A DNA stretch of 64,000 nt from Gnomoniopsis sp. IMI 355080. Lineage: Eukaryota; Ascomycota; Sordariomycetes; Diaporthales; Gnomoniaceae. The stretch covers positions 1 to 64,000 of the forward strand of contig JAPEVC010000001.1 in NCBI GenBank assembly GCA_027946555.1, given 5' to 3'. Every line of letters begins with the position of its first letter. Positions within the stretch are counted from its first letter, which is position 1. The position numbers were made by a program, and so were the translations under genes. This document shows, piece after piece, positions 1-10,676 of the stretch. Below the pieces are notes generated by a model. It had not been told where the DNA came from, made no database searches, and was given only the letters and a program-made list of their open reading frames with translations.

Positions 1-2187
1 GAATGGGCATGTTGTCGCCAGTGTCAGCGAATGGCCCACCACCGCCTCCGCCACCGCCTCCGCCCCCAGGAACCCTGGGACGTATTCCTGGTGCACCTCC
101 ACCACCTCCTCCTCCTGGAATGCCTGGCGCTATGCACGGACATTTCTTACCGCGACCAGGCATGCCGCCACCCACTAATGGTATTGGACTTCTTGTTCGG
201 CCCAAGAAGAAGCTCAAGGCGCTTCATTGGGACAAGGTCGACGAGTCCACATCTACCCATTGGGCTGCTCACGCTCCCACTACCGAGGAACGAGAAGAGA
301 AATATGCCGAGCTTAGTAAAAAGGGTATCTTGGACGAAGTTGAGAAGCTTTTCATGGCCAAAGAAGCCAAGAAACTTGGGGGTTCCAGTGGCAAGAAGGA
401 TGACAAGAAGCAGATTATGTCGAATGATCTGCGGAAAGGATTCGGTGCGATTCCCAGACTTTGGGTCTTTTTCCTGACACATTTGACTAACATACGAAAC
501 AGAAATCGCCCTTGCCAAGTTCTCTCAATACTCCGTTGATAAGGTTGTGCAGATGATCATTCACTGCGATAGCGAGGTTCTCGACAATCCTGTCGTCATG
601 GACTTCTTGCAGAAGGATGATATGTGCATCATTCCGGAGAACATCTTCAAGCAATTGGCACCTTACAGTAAAGACTGGACTGGCCCAGACGCCATGAATG
701 TTGCCCGTGAGCAAGATCCGGCGGAACTTACGAGGCAGGATCAGATCTACTTGCAGACGGCATTCGAACTTCACTACTACTGGAAGAGCAGGATGCGTGC
801 TTTGGCATTAACAAGAAGCTTCGAGGTCGACTACGACGAGATTACGGACAAAATGCGGCAGGTTGTCGACGTTTCCGAGTCACTGAGAGATTCGGTATCA
901 TTGATGAACGTCTTGGGTCTCATTCTCGATATTGGTAATTACATGAACGACGCGAACAAGCAGGCTCGTGGTTTCAAGCTCAGCTCGCTTGCCCGACTTG
1001 GCATGGTCAAGGACGACAAAAACCAGTCCACCTTGGCCGACTTGGTCGAGCGTATCGTGCGACAACAGTACCCTGAATGGGACGTTTTTGCCGACGATAT
1101 CCAGGGTGTCATGGTCGCGCAAAAGATCAATATTGAAGCACTGCAAAGCGACGCCAAGAAGTATATTGACAATGTCCGGAATGTTCAAATGTCCCTTGAC
1201 AGCGGGAACCTTTCCGACCCCAAGAAGTTCCATCCCCAGGACCGCGTCTCGCAGATTGTTCAGCGCACAATGAAGGAGGCTAGGCGCAAGGCTGATCAAA
1301 TGGAATTGTACCTGGAAGAGATGTCACGGACCTACAACGAGATTATGGCATTCTACGGTGAAGATGCCACGGACGAGAATGCCCGGCGTGACTTCTTTGC
1401 CAAGCTCGCTCTCTTCATCAGCGAGTGGAAGAAGTCCCGCGAGAAGAATGTCGCCTTTGAGAGACAGCGCAGAATTAACGAAGAGTCTATGCGCCGCAAG
1501 AACGCCAATCTCCAGGTCGCTCTAGGCCGTGCGGAGGGAGGGCCCGTCAGCCCTAGCAGTGCCGGGGCGATGGATAGCTTGCTCGAGAAGCTGCGTGCCG
1601 CTGCGCCACAGGGCAGAGACAAGCGCGAGCAGAGGCGGCGTGCAAGGCTCAAGGACAGGCACCAGAATCGCATTGCGTCGGGTCAAAAGATTCCTGATAT
1701 CAACGAGATACCCGAAGTCGAGAACGGCCTTCAGAGTGCCAAGAGCGTCGACAGCCATGGTACAGACGACACGGCGGCCACCAGCAGCGCGGCTGGCGGC
1801 TTGCTTTCTCCTACCTCGCTGCCATCGCCGAGAGAAGAGGACGACGTTGCAGACAGAGCAGCGATGTTATTGCAAGGAATGCGGGATGGTGCTGACGAAG
1901 GTGACGAGGAGAAACGACGCGAGACTAGGCTGGAGGCCAGGCGGCGGACGGCACAGGACGAGCGAAACCGCAGGAGGGGCAGACGAGAAAGGGCGACCAG
2001 TGCACAACCTCCGCCGAGGGAGAACGGAACAGAAGCTAATGGTGATGAGGATGAGGCAGGGGGAAATGTTACCGTCAACGGGGCGGAAGGGGATGTTGCA
2101 CCGGCCGAGGCTGACCACGAGGCGGAGGGAGAGGATGTGCCAACGCCAAGGGCAGAAGAAGAAGAGACTCCTGCAGGAGAAGACTAA
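1..2187 (+). CDS. bni1: Formin (FH1-FH2-DAD), 3' part only
   Basis: Actin-nucleating formin of the Bni1/SepA type, which builds actin cables and rings for polarity and septation. The 5' end lies outside the window; the frame enters at base 3. Exons: <1-444 and 503-2187; the intron 445-502 is GTGCGA..ACAG and restores the helix that reads GFEIALAKFSQYSVDK. About 708 codons are present. Two proline runs (nt 36-75 and 96-120) are the profilin-binding FH1. The FH2 actin-binding domain follows, starting near LKALHWDKVD (about nt 210) and running to about nt 1450. A DAD-like autoinhibitory tail is visible at about nt 1568-1660: MDSLLEKL followed by a basic RRRAR stretch. The last 170 residues are low-complexity, acidic and basic, as in fungal homologues. 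Family assignment is firm; the missing N-terminus (GBD/FH3) is expected upstream. The symbol is by homology; Aspergillus calls it sepA. Confidence 0.95.
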
Positions 2188-3030
2188 GAAAGAGAGAATG
2201 TGCAGCATTGGTGGCCAGAATTGCATTTATGCGGTAATATAGCATATGAGTGCATTTCTCTGCTTCACGATGTACACATGATTGATGCTTTTACAGCATG
2301 AATACCCTTTGGCGCGGTTGATGTACGTGCTTATTTTAGGATTGATATACCGCTTTCTTCACTAGGTGTCGCAATTGCAAATTCACAGTCTTCGAAAGGC
2401 CGAACCTTTTCACTATGGACGTTGCTGCGAGCCTGCTTGCGAACGAGCAGGCTGTCAGGGGAAGCAGGAAGCGAGCACGGTTACAAGTAATTGCTTTACT
2501 AAGCGCACTAAGTAAAATGTTTTAAGTAGGTGAAGGAGAAGGAGACCATCAGCTCTACCAGCAGTAAGTTCTGTCCAAAGGGGCACTATAGATACGAAGG
2601 ACTTACCACTGGCCACCATAATATAAGTACTAACTCGCTCAAGGACACGCAAGTTCGTATTGGTCTTCAATATCTACAAGCCTTCCCCACAGATTCAGCG
2701 GAGCCACTGTGTGATACAAAGGCCTTTGTCATCAAATTGCCCCAAAATAAACATCGGCCTCGTTGTGTCTCAATGCCATTGGAATTTCCACGAATTGTCA
2801 AGTATGCCATTGGACCGACGTATGAAGCAAAGCATTCCAGCCCACTTCGAAAGCGTCTCACATTTCTGTGGGTCTTTACAATCCACTTTGTGGAAATCCC
2901 ACGTGGAGGAGGAACCTTGAGCCCCACCAAATTTCATAATCACCAACGAACAGGTCACCACCAACTCGAAGGCATAGAACACAAAGATGTACTAGCTGGA
3001 AAGACTCTGGAATTTTACTGCATGCAGTAG
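2188..3030. other. Intergenic, 3' side of formin; no supported gene
   Basis: Formin 3' flank. An open stretch without ATG start runs from 2530 to a TAG at 3028-3030 and stays in frame with the ORF that follows. Composition of its translation (many His, Cys, Thr; no motif) does not look like a real protein. Confidence 0.5.
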
Positions 3031-3714
3031 ATGATCGGAATTTGCGGTGTCAAACTTCTTGAAGGGGGAGGAAGAATCGAAGTAAATTCATCTCAGAAGA
3101 TGATCAAGAAGAACGAGATCATGTTCCGGAGACCAGAGGGGTTGGAATGCGGCCTGATTCCTGCTCCCCACAAACAACCACCACTCACAACAACGTCTCA
3201 GCGGAAAGGCTGCCTCAAAGACCCATCAATTCCTCAGACACTATCTTGCAACAGACCAGAAAAGCGTATCAGTTTTCCAACACTTCTTGCCAAATGTCTC
3301 ATCACCAACACGCCATATGAGACTCACTCGCAAGATGGAAAATCCTGGAGGCGGCAGCAATCAGAGGAAAAGCACGAAGAGAGGACTCGCCAGGCCCTCT
3401 CTGGATCACAAGAGTATCGGCCATACGTAAAGACGGATCGCTGGGACGACAATGGTTGGGAGTCGAGTGGCCTGGGAGAGGACACCCCCATGGGAGGAAT
3501 CTCAGAAGAGATGGATATTGAAGCTGCTCTATGGCGCGCCCGTCAATTGGAGTTTGATGCAAGACTTGAGGAGCAACAGGACCTGGCAGAAGAGCACAGA
3601 TTCTCTATCGAAAAAGAGACCAGACGTTTGTACGGCGCTGAGGGAATGATGGGGACTAGGGAGTTCGTCAGGTACCGACTAGGTAGGATGACTAAATTTC
3701 GGAGGTCAATATAA
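3031..3714 (+). CDS. Doubtful hypothetical protein
   Basis: An ATG-started frame of 227 codons, unrecognised. Its first half is unremarkable, but the last 125 residues are charged and helix-prone (runs such as LEEQQDLAEEHRFSIEKE) and look more like real coding sequence. It follows directly on a TAG at 3028-3030 that ends a 166-codon open stretch in the same frame, so the whole 2530-3714 interval could be a decayed gene. A splice donor at 3683 joined to an acceptor at 3770 would swap the last residues for a very short new end. No domain, signal peptide or membrane segment is visible. It may be a species-specific gene, a pseudogene fragment or chance. Confidence 0.3.
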   Translation: MIGICGVKLLEGGGRIEVNSSQKMIKKNEIMFRRPEGLECGLIPAPHKQPPLTTTSQRKGCLKDPSIPQTLSCNRPEKRISFPTLLAKCLITNTPYETHSQDGKSWRRQQSEEKHEERTRQALSGSQEYRPYVKTDRWDDNGWESSGLGEDTPMGGISEEMDIEAALWRARQLEFDARLEEQQDLAEEHRFSIEKETRRLYGAEGMMGTREFVRYRLGRMTKFRRSI

Positions 3715-4779
3715 AAAACCACTTTGAAGCAGACTCGATTACTACTACTAAGGCCGCTCACCCACTGCAGGTGGATCGTAAGTGCGACCTCATAAGGTTT
3801 TGTGAAACATTTTCTCAATGTAACACCCCAATCATCACATGTCGAGGAAGACAGTCTATTGTTACTTCCTACTATACGCGAATTACAAGTTCCGTCGGGC
3901 AGTAGTACTCTGTCCTGTTCTTGTACATTCGCACCATGCATGGGTAATGAAAGGCCATATACTGTAAAGTTGACGCTACCTTGCAAGGTTGGCCTCCGAG
4001 TCTGGGCAATTCTCGAGGTTTTGGTCTTGTGTCTCTATCTGCCGGTAATTATCTGTTCATACTGGCTTTCATCCATAGCTTTGTGGATATCGACCAATTG
4101 CCTATGACACAAATGTGTCTTTTCGGGAACATGTGTTTCAAGGTATATATAGTCAACAACTACGTCCCGGGTACCCATGCACTCACACTACCTTGACGAA
4201 CCGACTTTCACATACTCGCTCCTCATCTGAAATTCAAGTCGCAACTGCAGGTGGACTAGCCTGAGCCCGCTCATCTGTGACCAAGCTGCCAGGCTTGGGT
4301 GAGTACGGTACATATATATTCCCATGTGTATCGGCTAGGGGCTCAAGTGCGGAGGAGCGGGTTTCTGTGCGTTGCGTTCGTTCTTTCGGCCCAGACGACA
4401 AGACCGAGGCAGACCCTTTAAACTTTAATTGAAGGAAAGGGAGAGATTGACTTGTCCTATGACAGGATGGCTTCCGCTTTACCAAATCATCAATAATAGA
4501 CTCAACAACATAAATCTGCCAAGCTTTTCTCCAAACTGTTTATTATTTTCCAGTCTGGGCACAGTAATGCTGTGTTCTCTGCCGGACGACGCAATACACA
4601 AATAGATACGCCAGACACCCACCTTCGTTGCGGGCTTATAGATACAACTGCACATCAATCTCCATGCAATCTAGTGGAGGTCCTTCCCTTGAATAGATAC
4701 TTTGAAAATCCCCACCACTATTCGGATTGCGTCTTGACTTGAAATCGCGATATAAACACATTGCACGGCGGTTCAGATC
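3715..4779. other. Intergenic, upstream of NRPS-like gene
   Basis: No supported gene. Short open frames on both strands overlap one another and have no recognisable content. The right end is the promoter and 5' leader of the NRPS-like gene, with TATAAACA at 4750-4757, only about 25 bases before its ATG and so probably too close to be the TATA box. Confidence 0.5.
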
Positions 4780-7700
4780 ATGGCGTCCTCAATCATTGCA
4801 AATGGGTCGCAGCCGCACGATGGCCCTTTCGACTTCACAAAGGAAGGCGCTAACATGCATACTTTGATGAAGTGGCTTGCCCAAGAGCGTCCCGACAGGC
4901 CAATTTTTTCGTACCCAGACACTCAAGGAGTCTACGATGTGAGCCTGAACGGCACTGAAATGGAGCACGTCACGGCTTACGCAGCGTCCAAATACTCGGA
5001 AGCCTTTAGACAGTTGCCCAAAGGCGGAGTGACAGGCGAGATTGGCTTTGGCGGACTAGACACCAAGATCGTTGCCGTGGTCAGCGCCTCGACGTTTTCG
5101 AGCTTCATCACTATCGTGGCCTTGCAACGTCTTGGATACAGCACTATGTTGATCTCACCCAGGCTTGCTGAAAGCGGATATGCTCACTTACTTCGTGTCA
5201 CGGGCACAAACGCAGTCGTTCCGGGCATAAAGTCTCTCGACCTAATGCATCGTGTCAAGGCGACATACGAAGGAACTATGGACATTGTCCCGATGCTCAA
5301 TGACGACGAAGTTCTTGCGGGATTAGACTCTGCTCCCGTCGAATTGGCCGATCCCGGTTGCTGCCCGGGTTGTGTTCTTCAGTACGTACCCCATGGGCTT
5401 CAAAGTGGGATCGCAGGAGTGTGAAGCGCAGGGCCTTTGGCCATTGCCACTTCTTTGACTGAAATTGCGCTGACTCCCACACGTCTAGTACTGGCGGCAC
5501 CACGGGTCTTCCTAAGCCCATAGCCTGCCACTCGAAGGGATGGCAGTATAACATACGAGTGGAAACGTTACCAGTCCTATGCACAGCTCCCAATTTCCAT
5601 GGGTTGGGTTTCGGGAGCTTTATCTGCGCTCTGCGCTCCGCGAACCATCTCTTCGTGCTAAACGCCAATCGTCCAGTGACTGCTGGTGTCATCTGGAAGG
5701 CATTGGATGACAGTGGAGCGCCAGTGATGTACACGGTGCCTTATACCCTTAAATTCTTTGCAGATGTAGAAGGCGGAATCGAGAGGCTAGCGGCGCTGGA
5801 TCATATGTTGGCCGGAGGATCAGCCACGCCCGACGACCTGGGCGACAGGATGGCCCGCGCTGGAGTCAAATTGGCCAACGGATACGGTCAGACCGAGACG
5901 GGAATAACATTGCGGGCTGTAGGCAATGGCCCGGGCGAGTGGTATTGGCTGTCGCCAGTGCCCGAGTCCGAAAAGTTCTTGAAGTTCGAAAAAGTGTAAG
6001 TCCGCTTGGTCCTCTGCTGGGCGTCAGGCCAACCTTCCTTGCTATGTATGTCAGGCTAAAAAAATTCCTGGCTAGGGGTGAGGACATGTACCATTTGGTG
6101 GCCCTGCCGGGTCTCCCAGGTCTTCAACTCTCAGATCGCCCAGATGGGTCCTATGGCACCAAGGACATCTTCCGGCCTCACCCAGACAACCTACCCGGGA
6201 GCGACACGCGAGCGGGATTGGCCAAGTGGAAGTTCGTCGCCAGACAGGGAGACGTGATTGTGCTCATCAACGGAGAAAATGCCGATGCGACACCCATTGA
6301 ACAGAGTGTCATGCTCAGTCCTTATGTTGAGATGGCTCTAGCCTTCGGTGCTGGCCATGAAAGGTTAGGCCTTTTGCTTATCCCAACCGAAAAGGCTGCA
6401 GACATGTCCAAGGAGGAGATTGTCAAGACCATTACGCCTAATCTGGAACGCGGTAATGCCATCGCAGCAGATTATGCAAAGATCTCACCCGACGACATCA
6501 TCGTCAAACCGGTTGGAACGCCGTATCCGGTGACGGCCAAGATGACGCTGCAAAGACCCATCATGCATGAGTTGTTCGCCGAGGACATTGAAGCTCACTA
6601 TACGGCTCGGGACCGGGCCAAAGAAAGTATAACGTTCTCAGACGATGATGTGCATGATGCGGTGAGGCGGATTGTAACGGAGGAGTTCCAAAAACAGGCT
6701 TCAATTTCACCAGCCGTTGAGACGGATGACAGGTTGACGCACGACAAGGGCCAGATCGATGAAACGATGGATTTCTTTTCTCTAGGCATGGACTCCTTAC
6801 AAGCCTCCCATGTCCGTGGTCGACTCTTGCGTGAGATTCCTCTGCCCAAGGAGGTGACTTTGGCCACAAATGTTGTGTTTGACCATCCCAACTTGAGGCT
6901 GCTGAGTGATTACATCAAAAGGCTACGACAAAAGTCGGACCAAAATGGATCTACCGCTCGAGACCCAGAGACCGTTGCAAGGGCAATGGTCAAGAAGTAT
7001 GTCGACCTGGTGACAGCTGCAGACGATCGAGTCAATGGCGCAAACGGAGCTGGAGACGAGAGGTCAGCCAAAGCCGGGTCGCAAGTTGTTGTGAGTTGTT
7101 GTCCATCTTGACTGCCATTATCCTGTTCTTTGAGCTCACGCAAAGATGTTGCACAGGTTCTCACGGGCGCAACGGGATCTCTCGGCGCACAGTTACTGAA
7201 ACTCCTCTTGAGCCGTCCCGATGTGTCCCGCGTGTACTGCCTCGTCCGCACTCGCCAGGCACAGGATCATGAGGCCGCCAAAGACCGTATCCGGACTGCT
7301 CTGGACAAGAACTTGCTCTTAGACGATTTGGCGCCAGCTAGCATGGCCAAGTTGACCTGCCTCAGCACCGACCTCGCAGCCGCTGATCTTGGTCTACAAC
7401 CCGCTGAGTATGGCGAGATCAAGGCGACCGTTACGTCGATTATCCACAACGCCTGGTCAGTGAATTTTAACATGAATCTGGAGAGCTTCGAACCCAATAT
7501 CGCAAGCGTCGCTCATCTCCTGAGATTGGCCAAGAGTCCCACGAAAAAGGACGAGTCGTGTGCATTTGTTTTCATCTCCAGCATCGCTGCTGTGGGCGGA
7601 GTCCGTGGTGCTCATGGTGCTGAGGAGCGCTTCTACCCCGACATCAAGGAGGCCAATCCCTTCAACGGGTACGGAGAGTCCAAATGGGTATCCGAGCAGA

Positions 7701-8296
7701 TCTGCGCAGAGGCTTCCAGTTCAGCTCGGGTTCTCAGAGTCGGACAGATAGCTGGGGACACAGATCATGGCGTCTGGAACACGGCCGAGGCTATCCCGGC
7801 CATTGTTCAAAGTGCGCTCACCATTGGCGCACTTCCAAAGCTGGAGGGAGCGAGGAATACCCTCCGTTGGCTTCCTTCCGACACTACGGCGGCCGTCATT
7901 ACCGACTTGACGATTCTCCCAGTCTCCGGACGCGTGTTCCATGTAATCAGCCCGCATACTTTGACATGGAACGAGGACGTCCTCCCAGCAATCGAGAATG
8001 CTGGCATCAAGGCTCGCGTAGTTCCGCAGGGAGAATGGGTCCGAGTATTGGATCAAAGTGACAGCAACATCGAGAGGAATCCCCCGTACAAGTTGATTGA
8101 ACATTTCAGATTGTCCTATGGTGACTTGTCGGATGGGAAATTACATGAGGAGCGTGAAAAACGCAACAAAGATCTGGGCAAGATGGACTTTACACAAACA
8201 TTGAAGACATCTCCCAGCCTAAAGCAAGCCGCCCCTGTGGATTCGGCGCTGGTTGAGAAATACGTGCGATTTTGGCTGAAGTGCTGGGTCGGGTAG
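4780..8296 (+). CDS. NRPS-like carboxylate reductase (A-T-R)
   Basis: Single-module adenylation-thiolation-reductase enzyme, 1087 aa. The family activates a carboxylic acid as an adenylate, loads it on a phosphopantetheine arm and releases it as an aldehyde or alcohol with NADPH. Exons: 4780-5381, 5489-5995, 6076-7090, 7157-8296. The first junction creates HTGGTTGLPK (from residue 201), the ATP-binding core. Other adenylation motifs are NGYGQTETG (about 331), GSYGTKDIF and the NGENADATP loop. The carrier motif LGMDSLQA puts the pantetheine serine at S610. The reductase opens with LTGATGSLG (about 710) and has the SDR pair Y880/K884 in YGESK. There is no condensation domain, as normal for this class. 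The substrate cannot be told from sequence; aryl acids and short keto or amino acids are typical. No polyketide synthase or other clear partner lies nearby. Length and domain order match the family; boundaries are confident. Confidence 0.93.
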
Positions 8297-8966
8297 CCAC
8301 AGAAAGCCCGTTGAAGCATGAAATGAATGAGAATATTAGTGGATTAAAAAGAGATCATATACAGGAATCCACGTACATTAGTGAATAAAAGATTGTTTCG
8401 CCTCCCGAAGTTCGCGTCACTCCATATGTGTTTTAAAGACCTTGTATCACAGAATTGCATTACAGTTCGGATGAGAAACCAGAAGCTGGAATGGAGTTTG
8501 TGGCGCGTTTGCAAGTAGCAACCGCGCGTAGGGCCAATCACGACCAACGCCAAGTGAGACACAGTGAGGCTACCTTATTTCATGGCCCAGAATAGGAACT
8601 GGAATGGCCCGTGACGACGAGATAGTATTTGGTGCCGATCTTCATGAGATTATTATGGTGTGTTGAGCGTGCTACGCATTCCAGCGCGTTGTCAAGGCAT
8701 GGCAACACCAGACGAGCCAAATTCAACCTGCTTCGCACCTATTTATTGCAAGGCCCCGACACACTCAACGATGGGCACTTTTCTTGATCGTTTTGTGCCT
8801 TGCCTCAAGCCCTCGTTTTCGACTTGATATACAACACGTTCGTTTCTCCGTGGGTCTAGAGCTGTCAAACAGGAAGTGTATTGTCTTTTTTTCTGCGCGG
8901 CTAGTTCCCTCCCGTCCATTCATTCAACTCCAAAGAGATAAAACAACAACATCCCAACAACCCAGT
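8297..8966. other. Intergenic and 5' leader of surface-protein gene
   Basis: No gene seen. The in-frame open stretch before the ATG at 8967 lacks its own ATG-started signal peptide and is best read as 5' leader. The bases just before the ATG are rich in CAACAA, typical of fungal leaders. Confidence 0.5.
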
Positions 8967-10055
8967 ATGCCGTCCTCCGCAACACTAGGGCTCGCCCTCT
9001 TCACCGCCGCCGTTGCGGCCCAGAGTGGTGTCCAACTTGTCACTGCCGTCGGCCTCGCTACCCAGTGTCTTCCGTACCCTTCCCAGCCCACGTTCCCGGC
9101 GCCCGTCGTGAACAACAATGGCAACACCATCAACGTGAACATTGTCGCGCCAAGCTGCAACGTCTGCGGCTGCCAGGGCGACTATTGCACCGCCATCAAC
9201 GTCTACCAGACCACCTACCAGAACTTCAACAGCATAGGCTCTCTGACCCAGCAAGTGTACGTCGTCACCGCGACATACCCCGGTGTCAGCCCCTCGGGCT
9301 CCCCCTCGGTCGTCTCCCTGCCCTGCCCCTTGGGCTTCACCACGACCTACTCGACCTGCACCGCTGGCCCCACGCCCACGAGCGCCATCGTGACTGTTCC
9401 CGTGACCACCTGCCCCTTCGTCACCGGTCTCAGCGCGCCTAGCACCGTGCCCGCGGGCTCCTCGGTGCCAGCCTACACGTTCTGCCCAACAACTGCCCCT
9501 GCTGTCGCTCCTACCGCTCCTCCAGCTGCTCCAGCTGTTCCGGCTGCTGCTCCTCCACCTGCCGTTTCTGCCGCGGGTGCCCAGCCGGCTGCCCCAGCTG
9601 CTCCGGCTGCTGCTCCTCCAGCTGCTGTTTCTGCTGCTGGTGCCCAGCCTGCTGCCCCAGCTGCTCCGGCTGCTGCTCCTCCAGTTGCTGTTTCTGCCGC
9701 GGGTGCGCAACCGGCTGCCCCAGCTGCTCCAGCTGCTGCTCCTCCAGCTGCTGTATCTGCTGCTGGTGCTCAACCGGCCGTTCCAGCTGCTTCTGGTGCT
9801 TCTGCCGCCGGTGCCCAACCAGCTGCTCCATCCGCCGCGACCGTTGCTGGCTCAAGCCCTGCTGCCGTCACTCCCGCTTCACCTGGTAAGTGTAGCCATC
9901 CTCTTTGTGTCCCCTTTTCTTCATCTACAAGTTTACTGATAGTACACTCATTAGCTGGTACCACCTACGTCACGTCTGCTGCCACCCGGCCAATTGTCTC
10001 GGCCATTGTGGGCGCTGCTTTCGGATTGGTTCTTTCCCTCGCAGCTACCCTCTAG
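8967..10055 (+). CDS. GPI-type cell-surface protein with Ala/Pro repeats
   Basis: Predicted secreted, wall- or membrane-anchored protein of 339 aa. I chose the ATG at 8967 because it starts a clean signal peptide (MPSSATLGLALFTAAVAAQS). Exons 8967-9885 and 9955-10055; the intron (GTAAGT..TTAG, 69 bp) is a multiple of three with no stop, so it is easily missed. The N-terminal domain (about residues 20-170) has paired cysteines, including CNVCGCQGDYC. Residues about 175-300 are an Ala/Pro linker made of a 21-residue tandem repeat (AAPAAPAAAPPAAVSAAGAQ plus P). The C-terminus is a hydrophobic tail (SAIVGAAFGLVLSLAATL) with no basic residues after it, as expected of a GPI signal. No enzymatic motif is seen. 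Repeat copy number probably varies between strains. The specific family is not recognised. Confidence 0.8.
   Translation: MPSSATLGLALFTAAVAAQSGVQLVTAVGLATQCLPYPSQPTFPAPVVNNNGNTINVNIVAPSCNVCGCQGDYCTAINVYQTTYQNFNSIGSLTQQVYVVTATYPGVSPSGSPSVVSLPCPLGFTTTYSTCTAGPTPTSAIVTVPVTTCPFVTGLSAPSTVPAGSSVPAYTFCPTTAPAVAPTAPPAAPAVPAAAPPPAVSAAGAQPAAPAAPAAAPPAAVSAAGAQPAAPAAPAAAPPVAVSAAGAQPAAPAAPAAAPPAAVSAAGAQPAVPAASGASAAGAQPAAPSAATVAGSSPAAVTPASPGKCSHPLCVPFSSSTSLLIVHSLAGTTYVTSAATRPIVSAIVGAAFGLVLSLAATL
9525..9839 (+). repeat. 63-bp in-frame tandem repeat
   Basis: Three clean 63-bp units start at 9588, 9651 and 9714, flanked by a degenerate unit on each side (about 9525-9587 and 9777-9839). Each encodes a 21-residue Ala/Pro segment of the surface protein. 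Confidence 0.9.
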
Positions 10056-10676
10056 ATGGTGGCCGTGGGTGCAAATTAGTATTTAATGGAAGATGATTTG
10101 TTGTATTGGTTATGCAGGTCTGTCGAATAGACGTTGGGACAGCCTGATATGACGATCGTACTGGTGTCTAATGGACTGCATCCTTCGAGAACATTAATTT
10201 TGTATAAAGTCGTTTGCTGGATAAACATTATAGTGTCCATCAATTCGACCACCAGCCATTTTGAAGCCGTGTTCGATTGGTGGTGATGAGGCGCTTTCTT
10301 GCCCAACAGTGACATGTTGCGGTTTGACAAGACCAAGGCCGAGTCTCTTCTGCCTTATTAGTTCAGGTACCTGGTATCTTGGTATTTAGCCGCCCCGGGA
10401 ATATAGCATCCCCCCCACACTTGCCCCTCAGACGCGTCCGGAGACCCCCAACCGCAGAACATCCGGTACCGAAGTAGCCCGTCACTTTGGCTTAGAGTTA
10501 TACTGTACTCCAGTCTGATAAAATGGAGATCGGGGTCGGGAGAATGGCATACGAGGCACAGCCAGGCCGAATAAGTAGTATCTAATAGCTCTTGCACTTG
10601 AACTTGTCATCGGCATATTTCCTCTTTGCTGAAGTTTCGGTCCCGATACGAAAGTACGATATCATAAGAATTGAAA
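10056..10676. other. Intergenic
   Basis: No gene or RNA recognised. The right part is the promoter and leader of the DUF2264 gene. Confidence 0.5.

Noticed and set aside
1529..2242. 237-codon plus-strand frame at the formin 3' end
   Set aside because: Out-of-frame shadow of the formin tail; Arg-rich with no family content.
3760..4255. CTGCAGGTGGA occurring twice (about 3765 and 4244)
   Set aside because: An 11-base repeat with no flanking similarity; not enough to call an element.
8985..9818. 277-codon minus-strand frame over the Ala/Pro repeats
   Set aside because: Translates to Ser/Arg/Gly low complexity; an artefact of the GC-rich repeat on the other strand.
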